In this document: positions 34,178-43,060 of the stretch, in pieces
Layout of the letters: each line of letters starts with the position of its first letter
How positions within the stretch are numbered: position 1 is the stretch's first letter
Origin: JAFNGF01 sp964567045
GTDB lineage: Bacteria > Planctomycetota > Phycisphaerae > Sedimentisphaerales > Anaerobacaceae
Assembly: GCA_964567045.1 (NCBI GenBank)
Contig: CAZMLE010000002.1
Location: 62,001 to 126,000 of the forward strand
Length of the DNA: 64,000 nt
Direction of reading: 5' to 3'
Translations under genes and position numbers: made by a program
Notes under the pieces: model-generated
Told to the model about the DNA's origin: nothing
Databases searched by the model: none
The model's input: the letters and a program-made list of their open reading frames with translations, nothing else

Positions 34178-36037
34178 TCACCAAATCCTGCAAAGTACAA
34201 ACAGAATTATCAGCAGCCCCAAGGTCACCCAGGTCAGATACATCGGCAAAACTCCCGAATGAAGCCACCGCAGAAGCTCCGTCAATATCAAACCCATTCT
34301 GCCGCCTTGATTGTATAAATCAAAATGCCCTTTCTCCTGGCCGGCGTAAAGCTGTCTCAATCCGCCCATTGCCGAAACAGTCTTATAGAAACCTGTCCCC
34401 GGTATTATCATTTGTTCATTGGGCTGCACTTCTCCGCAAGTCCAGGTGGGCACAATTCTGACCTTTCTGGAAACTAACCCGACAAGCAAAATGAGCAGGC
34501 CAACAACTACCCCGAATACTAATAGCCCTGTGGCCAGAACTGACTCCCACGTCCCGAATATGATTGCGCCGCCTTCTATATCCAAGGCGGGATAGATAAG
34601 TTTTGTCAGCGGCACAGAGTAAAAAACCCCGAAAAACACACATAGCCCTGCAAGTACTATCATCGGGATAGTCTGCGAAGGTGATACTTCTCTTACATCC
34701 TTTAGCTCACCTGGCAATCGAGATAGAAAAATCGAGTGTAAGAGTTTCACGAATGAAGCCAGAGTAAGCGCACTTCCAAACATAGCACAGGCAAGCCATA
34801 TAGGCCACAGCCGAGCTTGCCCGCCGGCCTGCGTTGTCCCCATTTGAATTACGCCCTGATAGACCATCCACTTGGAGACAAACCCGTTCAAGGGCGGTAT
34901 GCCGGAAATGCTCAAAGCAGCAATCAGGCACGTAACAAATGTAACCGGCATTTTTCCACCCAGCCCGCCCAATCTATCAAGCTCAGCCGTGCCTGCTTCT
35001 TGCTCAACTGCCCCGCCGCAAAGAAACAGGCAGCACTTATATATCGCGTTGTTGAGCATATGAAAAACGCCGCCTGCGATACCAACAGGTGTCATTGTCG
35101 CTATCCCGAGCACCATATAGCCGACCTGACTGATGGCATGGAATGATAATAGTTTTTTGAGATTGTGCTGAACCATCGCAATCATCACAGCAATAATAAG
35201 TGTGGCTGCACCGATGATTGCCAGGATAATGCTTAGGGCTGCCGACTTAAGTACAAAAATTTCTCGCACGATTATTACCAGAAGATAAATCCCTAAAAGC
35301 TTATCAATCGCAGCCGGCAAAAGCGCCATCACCGAAACCGGCGCATATTCACCGCTGGTGGGTAGCCACGTATGCAAAGGTAGCGCCCCCGCCTTGGTAA
35401 TAGCTGCCGTCAATAGTAATAAGAAAGCTATAATTGAAAGGGCAGAGGTCGTTTCTATGCTAACATCCGATATAACGAATGTCCCTGAGATCGCCCATAC
35501 CAACAGTATCCCCAATAGAAAAGCGGCGTCGGATGCGCCTATCATTGCAAAACTTTTCGTCGCGGCAAAGTTAGCATTTCTTCCGCCCGTTGCTATCATA
35601 AGGTATAGCGAAGCAGTAACAATCTCCCAGAATATAAGCAAGAATAGTAAATGCTCGGACAGTAGTATCCCAGCCGAGCCGCCTATTGTAAGCAGAACCG
35701 CACCGTAATATTCGTTCAGGCGATTTGCGCTGGCCATAGATTTCAATGAATACAAGGTTATTAGTACGCCGAAGCCCATCGCGAACAATAACATGAATGC
35801 TCCCAGCGGCTTGACAGTCAGCAATAGGTCTAAACTCAAGTCACCTATCTGGAGCACCGGCCAGCAGTAGCTGGATTGACCGACAGCAAATATCCGAATC
35901 GCCAGCACGAATGTGACCGCCGAAATAATTAGCGTCAGGACCGCAGACAAATACTTCATTCTGCTTGGCAAAAACAGCAGCACAGAGCCAACAATCAACG
36001 GCAGAAAAACAGTGAAAGCCAGAATGTTTACTTCCAA
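34178..36037 (-). CDS. NuoL/HyfB-like ion-translocating subunit
   Basis: A 619-residue antiporter-type subunit. Helix 5 carries the acid (FLLIFWEIVTASLYLMIA) and helix 7 the lysine (AAITKAGALPLHTWLP). HNLKKLLSFHAISQVGYMVLG is conserved. The C terminus includes a Nuo/Hyf-type tail with a predicted lateral segment (TCGEVQPNEQMIIPGTGFYK). Mbh of Pyrococcus has one large antiporter subunit (MbhH); this gene is an additional one besides the MnhD-like subunit. Two pumping subunits are therefore predicted. It starts 1 base after the large-subunit gene. Confidence 0.92.
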   Translation of the reverse strand: MEVNILAFTVFLPLIVGSVLLFLPSRMKYLSAVLTLIISAVTFVLAIRIFAVGQSSYCWPVLQIGDLSLDLLLTVKPLGAFMLLFAMGFGVLITLYSLKSMASANRLNEYYGAVLLTIGGSAGILLSEHLLFLLIFWEIVTASLYLMIATGGRNANFAATKSFAMIGASDAAFLLGILLVWAISGTFVISDVSIETTSALSIIAFLLLLTAAITKAGALPLHTWLPTSGEYAPVSVMALLPAAIDKLLGIYLLVIIVREIFVLKSAALSIILAIIGAATLIIAVMIAMVQHNLKKLLSFHAISQVGYMVLGIATMTPVGIAGGVFHMLNNAIYKCCLFLCGGAVEQEAGTAELDRLGGLGGKMPVTFVTCLIAALSISGIPPLNGFVSKWMVYQGVIQMGTTQAGGQARLWPIWLACAMFGSALTLASFVKLLHSIFLSRLPGELKDVREVSPSQTIPMIVLAGLCVFFGVFYSVPLTKLIYPALDIEGGAIIFGTWESVLATGLLVFGVVVGLLILLVGLVSRKVRIVPTWTCGEVQPNEQMIIPGTGFYKTVSAMGGLRQLYAGQEKGHFDLYNQGGRMGLILTELLRWLHSGVLPMYLTWVTLGLLIILFVLCRIW

Positions 36038-36038
36038 C

Positions 36039-37280
36039 TTATTGGTCCTCCAAATTTAATCCGCCGTACGTCTGGCGGATTAATTCTGGTGCGCTAATTT
36101 CCTTTTTAATCCGTGCAGTTTTCTCACGACTCAGCCGCAGCAGCGTTTCATAATCATGTGTGACACTGCCGTGTCGGTCAACGACGGCTAATCTTTCGGT
36201 GCAACTGTAGCAGGGGTCCACCGCCGCCAGTGTAATAGTAACATCAGCGATATCTGCGCCTATGCAAGAGGCCTTAAACGAGGGCACATTAACATAGCTG
36301 GGCGCTCTAATCTTGTGCCGAATTGGCCTATTGCCGCCATCGCTGCGGACATAATGGAACGTTTCGCCTCTCGGAGCTTCCGCGCGACCTACCGCTTCAC
36401 CGGGCGGGATTTCCTTGACCTCGGTAGTTATAGGGCCGCCAGGAAGCTTTTTTACAGCCTGTTTGATAATCTTAATGGACTCCAGAACCTCCAGCAGACG
36501 GACAACGACCTTTGCGAAAACATCGCCTTGAGGCTGAGTAATTACGTTCCAGTCCAAATCATCATAAGCTGCATAGGGGTCGTCACGTCTTACGTCGATA
36601 GCAATGCCACTGGCCCTGGCGGTGGGACCTGTTACGGCGTATTGTCTGGCAGCTTCTTTAGTCAATACACCCACACCTTTAACTCGAGCATGAATAACAG
36701 GATCGTCCATCACCGCCTTGATGAGCATATTTATTTTCTTTTCGATCTTATCCATTTCGTTTAGTATTTTCGGCCTAAGCTCGTCGGGCACATCTTCTCT
36801 GCAGCCGCCAACTTTAACGTTTCCATATTGGTTTCTGTTGCCGCTTATTTCTTCCAGCAGGTCCAGCACCGGCTCGCGATATTTCCACGCCCACATAAAA
36901 ACCGTGTCGTAGCCGATAAAGTGCCCGGCAAGGCCCGCCCACAGAACATGGCTATGGATGCGCTCAAGCTCATTGATAATCGTTCGCACATACAATGCCC
37001 GCTCCGGCGGTTTTACCCCCGCAAGCTCTTCAACCGCCTGCACATAAGCTAAAGGATGCGAAGCGGAGCAAATGCCGCATATACGGGAAACCAAGAATGG
37101 CACCTGGTCAAACTGCAGCGTTTCACTGATTTTCTCTATGCCTCGATGGTTATACGACAATCTCACATCTATGTCGGTTACTTTTTCGCCGTCGATGGTC
37201 AACTGGTAAAATTCCATCTCCTCCTGCAAAGGATGGAAGGGCCCCACCGCAAGAACCGGTTTTCTGATGCTCTCTTTCAT
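36039..37280 (-). CDS. mbhL: [NiFe] hydrogenase large subunit, group 4 (Mbh-like)
   Basis: A 413-residue NuoD-related large subunit. Both nickel motifs are present: RICGICSASHPLAY near residue 65 and DPCYSCTERLAV near residue 352. This separates it from Mbx and Nuo relatives that have lost them. A 50-residue tail follows the second motif and would be the substrate of the protease at 28602. The last codons (LIRQTYGGLN) are encoded by a perfect palindromic repeat at 36058-36085. The ATG overlaps the NuoC-like stop by 4 bases. It should reduce protons or oxidise H2 at the cytoplasmic face of the complex. Confidence 0.95.
   Translation of the reverse strand: MKESIRKPVLAVGPFHPLQEEMEFYQLTIDGEKVTDIDVRLSYNHRGIEKISETLQFDQVPFLVSRICGICSASHPLAYVQAVEELAGVKPPERALYVRTIINELERIHSHVLWAGLAGHFIGYDTVFMWAWKYREPVLDLLEEISGNRNQYGNVKVGGCREDVPDELRPKILNEMDKIEKKINMLIKAVMDDPVIHARVKGVGVLTKEAARQYAVTGPTARASGIAIDVRRDDPYAAYDDLDWNVITQPQGDVFAKVVVRLLEVLESIKIIKQAVKKLPGGPITTEVKEIPPGEAVGRAEAPRGETFHYVRSDGGNRPIRHKIRAPSYVNVPSFKASCIGADIADVTITLAAVDPCYSCTERLAVVDRHGSVTHDYETLLRLSREKTARIKKEISAPELIRQTYGGLNLEDQ
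36058..36085. repeat. palindromic repeat in the mbhL 3' coding end
   Basis: TTAATCCGCC and GGCGGATTAA form perfect 10-base arms around an 8-base loop. The same family lies at 43002-43050, 45743-45767 and 48207-48284. Confidence 0.8.
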
Positions 37281-37717
37281 TTCTTCACTTCTTTCCTTAA
37301 CGGATATACGCCCTCTGGCCAGTCATCGGCCAGTATCAGTCGCCTCAGATTAGGATGATTCTTAAAATCAATCCCTAATATGTCGTGTATCTCTCTTTCA
37401 ATCCACTCCGCAGCCGGCAAAAACGGCGTAATAGATTCAATCGCAGGAAGCTTTCGGTCGCGGATGAACGCTTTTATGGTAATCACACAGCCGGTTTCGT
37501 CATACGAATAGTGGTAAAGCACTTCGAAACAATCGTCAGAATCAATGCCGGTAACAATTACAAACCGGCAACCAACATCTTCGAACAAAAACTTATTGAC
37601 GGCGTAAGCGTCTTCGGCTTGACAGGGAAGGAATATTCTATTATCAGTTTTTTGCTCGATAGCAATAAGTTTATCCTTTATTTCCAATAATCTGTTATTT
37701 AGCTCTTGCTGGTTCAT
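37277..37717 (-). CDS. mbhK: NuoC-like subunit (MbhK-like)
   Basis: A 146-residue 30-kDa-subunit homologue with the family motif EWIEREIHDILGIDFKNHP and RRLILADDWPEGVYPLRK at the C terminus. It stabilises the large subunit. It is translationally coupled to mbhL. Confidence 0.92.
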   Translation of the reverse strand: MNQQELNNRLLEIKDKLIAIEQKTDNRIFLPCQAEDAYAVNKFLFEDVGCRFVIVTGIDSDDCFEVLYHYSYDETGCVITIKAFIRDRKLPAIESITPFLPAAEWIEREIHDILGIDFKNHPNLRRLILADDWPEGVYPLRKEVKK

Positions 37718-37770
37718 AATTTCCTATCTGTTATTATCGCGACACGCATCACGCGCCACGCATGACGATA

Positions 37771-38202
37771 TCATAAAGCCGACAGGGCCCTCACTACTCC
37801 GGATATCATAGCTTCCGGCTTAGGCGGGCAACCCGGCACATAAGCGATGATTGCATTAGCATCTTCTTGTCTAATTATCTTATCAAGGGGTCCTGCTACG
37901 TGGTAGCCCGTATGAAATATGCCTGTGCCACAAGCGCAGGCGCCGATGAGAAACACAACGCAGGGTTTCGGCGTTTGGCGATAAACTTCTCTCACACGCA
38001 CTACGGCTTGGCGGGTCCCCACGCCGGTTACCAGCAATGCATCAGCATGCCGGGGTGACCCGACCAGTTTGATACCGAACCTCTCAACGTCAAACTTTGG
38101 CGTCAGCAAATCAACAATCTCGATATCGCAGTTGTTACACGCCCCTGCGTTAACGTGAAATACCCACGGTGACTTCTTTAATGACCATATCTTCCAACTC
38201 AT
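37771..38202 (-). CDS. mbhJ: hydrogenase small subunit (NuoB/MbhJ-like)
   Basis: A 143-residue small subunit. Four Cys ligands for the proximal [4Fe-4S] cluster are visible: two in NAGACNNCDIE, one in IGACACGTG and one in VPGCPPKPEA. This is the NuoB/EchC/MbhJ type with only the proximal cluster, so further electron transfer depends on the ferredoxin subunits. Confidence 0.94.
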   Translation of the reverse strand: MSWKIWSLKKSPWVFHVNAGACNNCDIEIVDLLTPKFDVERFGIKLVGSPRHADALLVTGVGTRQAVVRVREVYRQTPKPCVVFLIGACACGTGIFHTGYHVAGPLDKIIRQEDANAIIAYVPGCPPKPEAMISGVVRALSAL

Positions 38203-38234
38203 GATTCACCCCTTCGGGTTCACTCAGGGCAAGC

Positions 38235-39197
38235 TTACAACCAGCCGATGCCATAATAATTGCCTATCGTGGCCAGTATAATAGCGATAGCCATCACGCC
38301 CCCACAATAAAACCAGAAGAACTTCATCGCCTGGTCGATTCTCACTCGCGGGTTTGTATTCTTTATCAATATAAGCAAAACCAGCACCAGCACGTACTTG
38401 CCGATACCCCACACCAGTCCCCACCCCTTCGTGCCAAATCCACCCAGAAATACCATCACCAAAAACAACGGCAACACCACTAACATCATCATCTGCATGA
38501 TCTTCCAGATGGCAAGCAAGGCCCCGGAATATTCTATAATTACACCACTGGCAACCTCCGTCTCCGACTCAGCTATGTCAAATGGGACAAGCCCAAGTTT
38601 TGCCTGAACACACAATAGCGCAGCCAAAAACGCCAGCAATCCGGATATGCTGAGAACCAGCGTATGCTGGGAAATCGCAGCTAAGTCGAGCTGTTGTTCC
38701 GACTTGATTAGTCCAGCCGTCTTTATAATCACCACGACAAAGGCCAGAACAAGCGGCAACTCGTAGCTCATAACAAGTTTCATTTCCCTGCTTGTGCCGA
38801 CCGCTGCGTGTGGACTGGCGCTGGCTGAGCTGCCCAGAATCAATGCCAACGAAGGCAGTACCATCAAATAAATCGCCACGATAATATCACCGACAAACGG
38901 CTTTGTCGGCTCGATAGTTATCCGCCACAGCATTGTCGAAAGTAGTAACACTCCCGATAGTCCCACAATGGGTGCTGCCAGAAAAACCGTTCGCTGAGCG
39001 TCCTGTGGTATAAGGATTTCCTTGCCCATCAGCTTCATTACGTCCACGAATGGCTGATACAATGGCGGACCCACACGCCACTGCACAAGGGCGCTTACCT
39101 TGCGGACTATCCAAGAAGCGACCAGGCCGAAAGCAACAGTAAATAGAAAGCCTGGGAAAATCAAAATCCAGAACAGACTCTCTAACGCTTCGCTCAT
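38235..39197 (-). CDS. mbhM: NuoH-like membrane subunit (MbhM-like)
   Basis: About 320 residues with eight membrane helices. The quinone-site-like loop region is retained (VQWRVGPPLYQPFVDVMKLMGKE) together with LVPFDIAESETEVASG, the acid-rich loop that couples redox to ion movement. The ATG at 39197 overlaps the previous stop by 4 bases and is preferred over the upstream ATG at 39236. Confidence 0.93.
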   Translation of the reverse strand: MSEALESLFWILIFPGFLFTVAFGLVASWIVRKVSALVQWRVGPPLYQPFVDVMKLMGKEILIPQDAQRTVFLAAPIVGLSGVLLLSTMLWRITIEPTKPFVGDIIVAIYLMVLPSLALILGSSASASPHAAVGTSREMKLVMSYELPLVLAFVVVIIKTAGLIKSEQQLDLAAISQHTLVLSISGLLAFLAALLCVQAKLGLVPFDIAESETEVASGVIIEYSGALLAIWKIMQMMMLVVLPLFLVMVFLGGFGTKGWGLVWGIGKYVLVLVLLILIKNTNPRVRIDQAMKFFWFYCGGVMAIAIILATIGNYYGIGWL

Positions 39198-39718
39198 CTT
39201 TTTGCCTCTTGTGTTTGCCTTAAAAATGGCTGCCATGTAGTGCCGCCGGTCACTCGAATAACTATGTCGTCAAAGACCTCTACCAAATCGCCCTCGACTG
39301 TGACCTGGCGGTAGTCTATGCTTCCATCTTGAGCGGTCCTGACACACAACGGTTTTTCGCCCGGTGATAATCTGCCCTTGCACACATCGCAAACGCTGGA
39401 GGGATATGGTATAAGGTCGGGATATATTGTCCCGAATGGACACGCTATCGCGCAGGTTCCGCAGCCGGTGCATAACATACTCGCCCGCTTGAGAACACCC
39501 TCATCGCTATCTTTGCTTGGCAACTTCTCCAGCGCTGCCCACGGACAGGAAGCAATACACGGTGCAGCTTTGCATTTGCGGCAAATCAGAGCAAACCGAA
39601 TCATCTCTAAAAGCCGGTCAAATCCGTTATTTTCTGGATGATGTTTATATGAACACCGCACCTTTGATTCGCTCTGAGGTTTGCATTTCGCTAAATCTAT
39701 TATTAACTTCGCAGACAT
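39194..39718 (-). CDS. HycB/CooF-like polyferredoxin subunit
   Basis: A 174-residue iron-sulfur protein. Cys clusters CRKCKAAPCIASCP and CTGCGTCAIACP, plus CDVCKGR and KCKP, suggest two to four [4Fe-4S] clusters as in HycB, CooF or EchF-type electron carriers. Its position between the HydG-like diaphorase and the membrane subunit makes it the likely bridge between the two modules. Confidence 0.88.
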   Translation of the reverse strand: MSAKLIIDLAKCKPQSESKVRCSYKHHPENNGFDRLLEMIRFALICRKCKAAPCIASCPWAALEKLPSKDSDEGVLKRASMLCTGCGTCAIACPFGTIYPDLIPYPSSVCDVCKGRLSPGEKPLCVRTAQDGSIDYRQVTVEGDLVEVFDDIVIRVTGGTTWQPFLRQTQEAKR

Positions 39719-39752
39719 CTTTCCCGATACTCGTTTTAATATATGACAGATA

Positions 39753-40574
39753 TTAATCCCAGATATTCGGATAATCCTTTATCTGCTCATACCTGAACAC
39801 AGGGCCATCCTTACAGACGTAATATTTGCCAATCATACAATGGCCGCATTTGCCCACTCCGCAGCTCATATTCTTTTCCATCGAAAGGTAAATATTGCGG
39901 GCAGGGAATCCAAACTCCAGCAGTTTTACGGTGGCAAACTTCATCATAATTGGCGGCCCGCACACTACCGCCACTGCATTTTCAATCTCCACATCGTCAC
40001 ACCTGAGTATTGTAGTTACGACGCCGACATTGCCGTTCCACTTGTCGTTCCCCTTGTCAACCGTCAGCTTAACCTGCACGCCGTCGATTTTCTGCCAGGG
40101 GTCAAAAAGGGTCTTTTTATAGATAAAATCGTCGGGCGTCCTTGCTCCGAATCGGCAGACCACGGATTTGAAGTCTTTTATCCTGTCCACCAGCGTCAAG
40201 AATAGGGACCGAATCGGCGCTAGACCTACGCCGCCACCGACGATATAGACTTCTTTGTTGGCAAAATCGTCAACCGGATAGCCGTTGCCGTAAGGTCCAC
40301 GAATCCCGACCTTTTGTCCTTTCTTACACCCGTGCAATAGTGCTGTCACTCGCCCGGCTTTCATAATGGTAATTTCCATCTCCTTGGTGTCAGCCGGCGA
40401 CGAAGAAGGTGTGAACGGCGCCTCACCCTCGCCAGGCAAAGTCAACTCCACAAACTGGCCTGTCTTGAACTTAAATTCCTCTTCCGGCACCACGACAAAG
40501 CTCTTAATCGTCGGGGACTCATCTATAATGTCAACAATTTCACCAATTATAGGTTGGTAGAGATTTTGGTTCAT
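39753..40574 (-). CDS. hydG: FAD/NAD(P)H-binding diaphorase subunit (HydG/AsrB-like)
   Basis: A 273-residue ferredoxin-NADP reductase-fold protein. GQFVELTLPGEGEAPF with TPSSSP is the FAD part. EVYIVGGGVGLAPIRSLFL is the NAD(P)-binding strand-loop-helix. CGVGKCGHCMIGKYYVCKDGPVF is the C-terminal [2Fe-2S] site of the sulfhydrogenase gamma family. In soluble group 3b hydrogenases this subunit oxidises or reduces NAD(P)H. Here it is linked to a membrane-bound group 4 enzyme. It overlaps hydB by 4 bases. Confidence 0.9.
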   Translation of the reverse strand: MNQNLYQPIIGEIVDIIDESPTIKSFVVVPEEEFKFKTGQFVELTLPGEGEAPFTPSSSPADTKEMEITIMKAGRVTALLHGCKKGQKVGIRGPYGNGYPVDDFANKEVYIVGGGVGLAPIRSLFLTLVDRIKDFKSVVCRFGARTPDDFIYKKTLFDPWQKIDGVQVKLTVDKGNDKWNGNVGVVTTILRCDDVEIENAVAVVCGPPIMMKFATVKLLEFGFPARNIYLSMEKNMSCGVGKCGHCMIGKYYVCKDGPVFRYEQIKDYPNIWD

Positions 40575-41626
40575 TGTGCAACTTTTGCTTTCACCTTATC
40601 TTTGCCTTTAAGCTCCTGGTATAACTTCTTTAATATCGCCCGGATGTCTATTTCTCCGGCATCTGCATCAACACATCTACCGCAGCCGACGCACATCTGG
40701 ATGCCGTATCTGTCGAGAAAATAACAAAACTTGTGCATAAGACGGTGTTTGAGCCGGTCGCCAAGTATCTTACGCGGGTTTGCACCGCCGGCAACCGCAG
40801 CGTATGCACACCTCATACAGCTATCCCACATCTTCATCTTGCTAAAGTAATCCTTTTGCTTGATGTCGTAAAGGTAAAAACAGTGACACGTGGGACACAC
40901 TCGCGTGCAGGCCTGGCATTCAATACAGCTTTTCGCCTCCACATCCCAGGCATCGGAATCCTGACCGCTTTCCATAATCTCTTTAGTCGGCACATCAAAT
41001 TCCAGGTCCGCGTTCTGTCGCTCAAGCTGCTTTTGCACCTCGGCCCTGTTTCTGTCCCGCTCTGCCAGCGCACCGTCATGAGCATCGGTGAAAAGCTCAA
41101 GGTGTTTTTCTACGAAATCTTTGCCCTTTGGCGAGCCGACCTCGATGATGAATCCATCCTTTACCTGCGAGACATTCAAATCAAAGCCGCTCTGCAAAAA
41201 AGGCCTTCCCCCCATAATGTTGCAGAAACAAGTCTCGCCTGGCTTAAAGCAATCTGACGAAATTATAAACATCTTCTCCCGCCTCGCCACATAAGACGGG
41301 TCGCGGAACTCCTCTTCTAAAAAGACCTTATCCAGACACTCGAGCGAACGTAAATCGCAGTCTTTAAGCCCGAAGACAGCAAACGGCTTTATATCCTCGG
41401 CCTTGAATGGCGCAGGGAAAATCGCAGCAAGCCCACGCAGCGGAAACAAAAACTCCTTTACCGGCATGCAGGCACGTATATTGCTGAATTCCACCCCACT
41501 CTCGGCGGAAGCGTCGTACCTGGTATACACAAAATGCTCCCCTGATTTCTTGGGAACATAAAGCTCCATCTCCTCGGCAACAGCATCCAAGAGCACCTTT
41601 AACGAACTTATAAATACTGCTTCCAT
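40571..41626 (-). CDS. hydB: iron-sulfur subunit, HydB/AsrA-like
   Basis: About 351 residues, sulfhydrogenase beta / anaerobic sulfite reductase A type. The N-terminal half has YDASAESGVEFSN and FGLKDCDLRSLECLDKVF. The C-terminal half carries two [4Fe-4S] motifs, CIECQACTRVCPTCHCF and a second set split as DSCMRC and MCVGCGRCVDAD. It normally pairs with HydG to pass electrons between NAD(P)H and the hydrogenase. ATG at 41626 is preferred; an in-frame GTG at 41647 is possible. Confidence 0.88.
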   Translation of the reverse strand: MEAVFISSLKVLLDAVAEEMELYVPKKSGEHFVYTRYDASAESGVEFSNIRACMPVKEFLFPLRGLAAIFPAPFKAEDIKPFAVFGLKDCDLRSLECLDKVFLEEEFRDPSYVARREKMFIISSDCFKPGETCFCNIMGGRPFLQSGFDLNVSQVKDGFIIEVGSPKGKDFVEKHLELFTDAHDGALAERDRNRAEVQKQLERQNADLEFDVPTKEIMESGQDSDAWDVEAKSCIECQACTRVCPTCHCFYLYDIKQKDYFSKMKMWDSCMRCAYAAVAGGANPRKILGDRLKHRLMHKFCYFLDRYGIQMCVGCGRCVDADAGEIDIRAILKKLYQELKGKDKVKAKVAQ

Positions 41627-41717
41627 TTCCCTTACCAGAAATAACACAAAATACCTAATAACTCAAAAACCGACAACTAAAAAAATCACTAACAACTATC
41701 CTTTATTGTTTCACAGT

Positions 41718-42341
41718 CTAACCTGCCGGCATATAGTAGGGCAGCCTTGCAAGGTCCATCGCGATATCAATTGTTATTACCTTAACTTTCCTGCGCACCG
41801 TTATGTAGCACGGAGAAAAATTCAGGATGCCTGTTACACCTGCCTTAACCAGCGCATCCGCCGTCTGCTGAGCGGATTCCTGGGGGACAGCTATAATCGC
41901 AGCGTTAATCTTTCGCTTCTTTAACGCCTGCAAATTTGAAACATCTTCAATCACAATATTTTTTATCTTCCTGCCGACTTTTTTAGGGTCGATGTCGAAA
42001 GCAGCAGCAATATCAAAACCGTATATCCCAAAGCCCGTATATGCTAAAATAGCCGACCCTAAATTGCCCACGCCTACCAGAGCCACCTTTTGCACAACAT
42101 CAAGTCTGAGGATTTTTTTAATTTCCTTTGCAAGTCTCTCAGTATCATAGCCCACGCCCGGCGTGCCGAAATCGCCGAAGTAGGAAAAATCCTTTCTTAC
42201 CTGCCAAGGCCTGACACCGACTAAATCCGCCAGCTCTTGGCTGGATGTACACAATCGGCCCCAGTGCAGCGACAGCAGCAACCCTCTAAGATAAAACGGC
42301 AGCCGCCGCACCGTCTCATTCGGGACTCTATGGTACCTCAT
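41718..42341 (-). CDS. rex: redox-sensing transcriptional repressor Rex
   Basis: A 207-residue Rex. The winged-helix domain has VPNETVRRLPFYLRGL and QVRKDFSYFGDFGTPGVGYD. The Rossmann NAD(H) site is VALVGVGNLGSAILAY. Rex leaves DNA when NADH is high. It stands first in the hydrogenase run, 91 bases before hydB, so it most likely tunes H2 metabolism to the NADH/NAD+ ratio and represses itself. Confidence 0.95.
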   Translation of the reverse strand: MRYHRVPNETVRRLPFYLRGLLLSLHWGRLCTSSQELADLVGVRPWQVRKDFSYFGDFGTPGVGYDTERLAKEIKKILRLDVVQKVALVGVGNLGSAILAYTGFGIYGFDIAAAFDIDPKKVGRKIKNIVIEDVSNLQALKKRKINAAIIAVPQESAQQTADALVKAGVTGILNFSPCYITVRRKVKVITIDIAMDLARLPYYMPAG

Positions 42342-42366
42342 ACATTATGGCACAATTACTTGGCAC

Positions 42367-42384
42367 TTGAGTTCACATTCACAA
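42367..42384 (-). promoter_or_regulatory. weak candidate Rex operator
   Basis: TTGTGAATGTGAACTCAA matches one half of the Rex consensus (TTGTGA-N6-TCACAA) fully and four of six positions of the other half. It lies 26-43 bases upstream of rex. The only other support is its location. Confidence 0.3.
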
Positions 42385-42600
42385 ATCTACGGCGAAGTTT
42401 TAGTCTATAGACCCCACTCCTATGTATCAAGGAAATTCACACCTGGCAATGGAATTGGAAGGGAATCCCGACCTGCCGGGATATACCCCTGTGAGGATAA
42501 GATGCATCACTGATAAGTGTTATCCAACATACGCCCGCGGGCATTTTTGGGCACTTGCTTGTCGTAACCTCTTTAACGAAAAGAGCTTATGAGAACAAAA

Positions 42601-42952
42601 TGGAGGCGGGGGGATTTGAACCCCCGTCCCGAGATGCTTCAAGACAAGTCTCTACATGCTTAGTCGCTTTATTATTCTTTCGCCTTACCGAGCGCCAAAC
42701 GACAGGCTCTCGGCTCAGCTATTCCGGAATTGATCTTATCCCTCAGGCCCGAAAAACCGTCAGGAGCAGCCTGCTATCTGACGCCCTTACCAGACCCACA
42801 GGCAAGGTCCGGCAGGACGGGCCGCCGAATTAGGCGGCCATTCGCAACTGATAGTTGCCAGTTAGGTTTATTGCCGGATGATTAGCCAGGCCAACCGGCG
42901 TCCTGGACATGCAGCCTGCCTCTCCGCCATCCGGTCGAAGCCATTCGCCCCC
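42601..42952 (-). ncRNA. ssrA: transfer-messenger RNA (tmRNA)
   Basis: The minus strand has a 5' end GGGGGCGAATGGCTTCGACC and a 3' end with T-loop GGGGGTTCAAATCCCCC, then CGCCTCC pairing with the 5' GGGGGCG. CCA is not encoded. An internal tag frame at 42830-42874 reads AINLTGNYQLRMAA then TAA. tmRNA rescues stalled ribosomes and marks the truncated proteins for proteolysis. ORFs on the opposite strand here are shadows. Confidence 0.95.
42830..42874 (-). other. tmRNA tag peptide reading frame
   Basis: Fourteen sense codons (A I N L T G N Y Q L R M A A) followed by TAA. The Ala-Ala end is the expected protease signal. The resume codon GCA is inferred by the usual pattern. Confidence 0.85.
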
Positions 42953-43001
42953 TATTCACTCCGTCAGGGCCGCACCTGGACGGCTTTCAAAACAATTCGC
43001 T

Positions 43002-43050
43002 TTTATCCGCCAGATTTACCCGCCATACGTCTGGCGGGCAAGTGGCGGAT
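43002..43050. repeat. CCGCC/GGCGG palindromic repeat in the tmRNA precursor leader
   Basis: ATCCGCCAGATTTACCCGCC, ATACGT loop, then GGCGGG and GTGGCGGAT. It is the same family as the repeats at 36058 and 48207. It lies between the tmRNA promoter and the mature RNA. Confidence 0.75.
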
Positions 43051-43060
43051 TTACATTTAT

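Noticed and set aside
42341..42360. TGCCATAATG as the rex promoter -10
   Set aside because: It ends 2 bases before the ATG and has no -35 at a proper distance; transcription would begin inside the gene.
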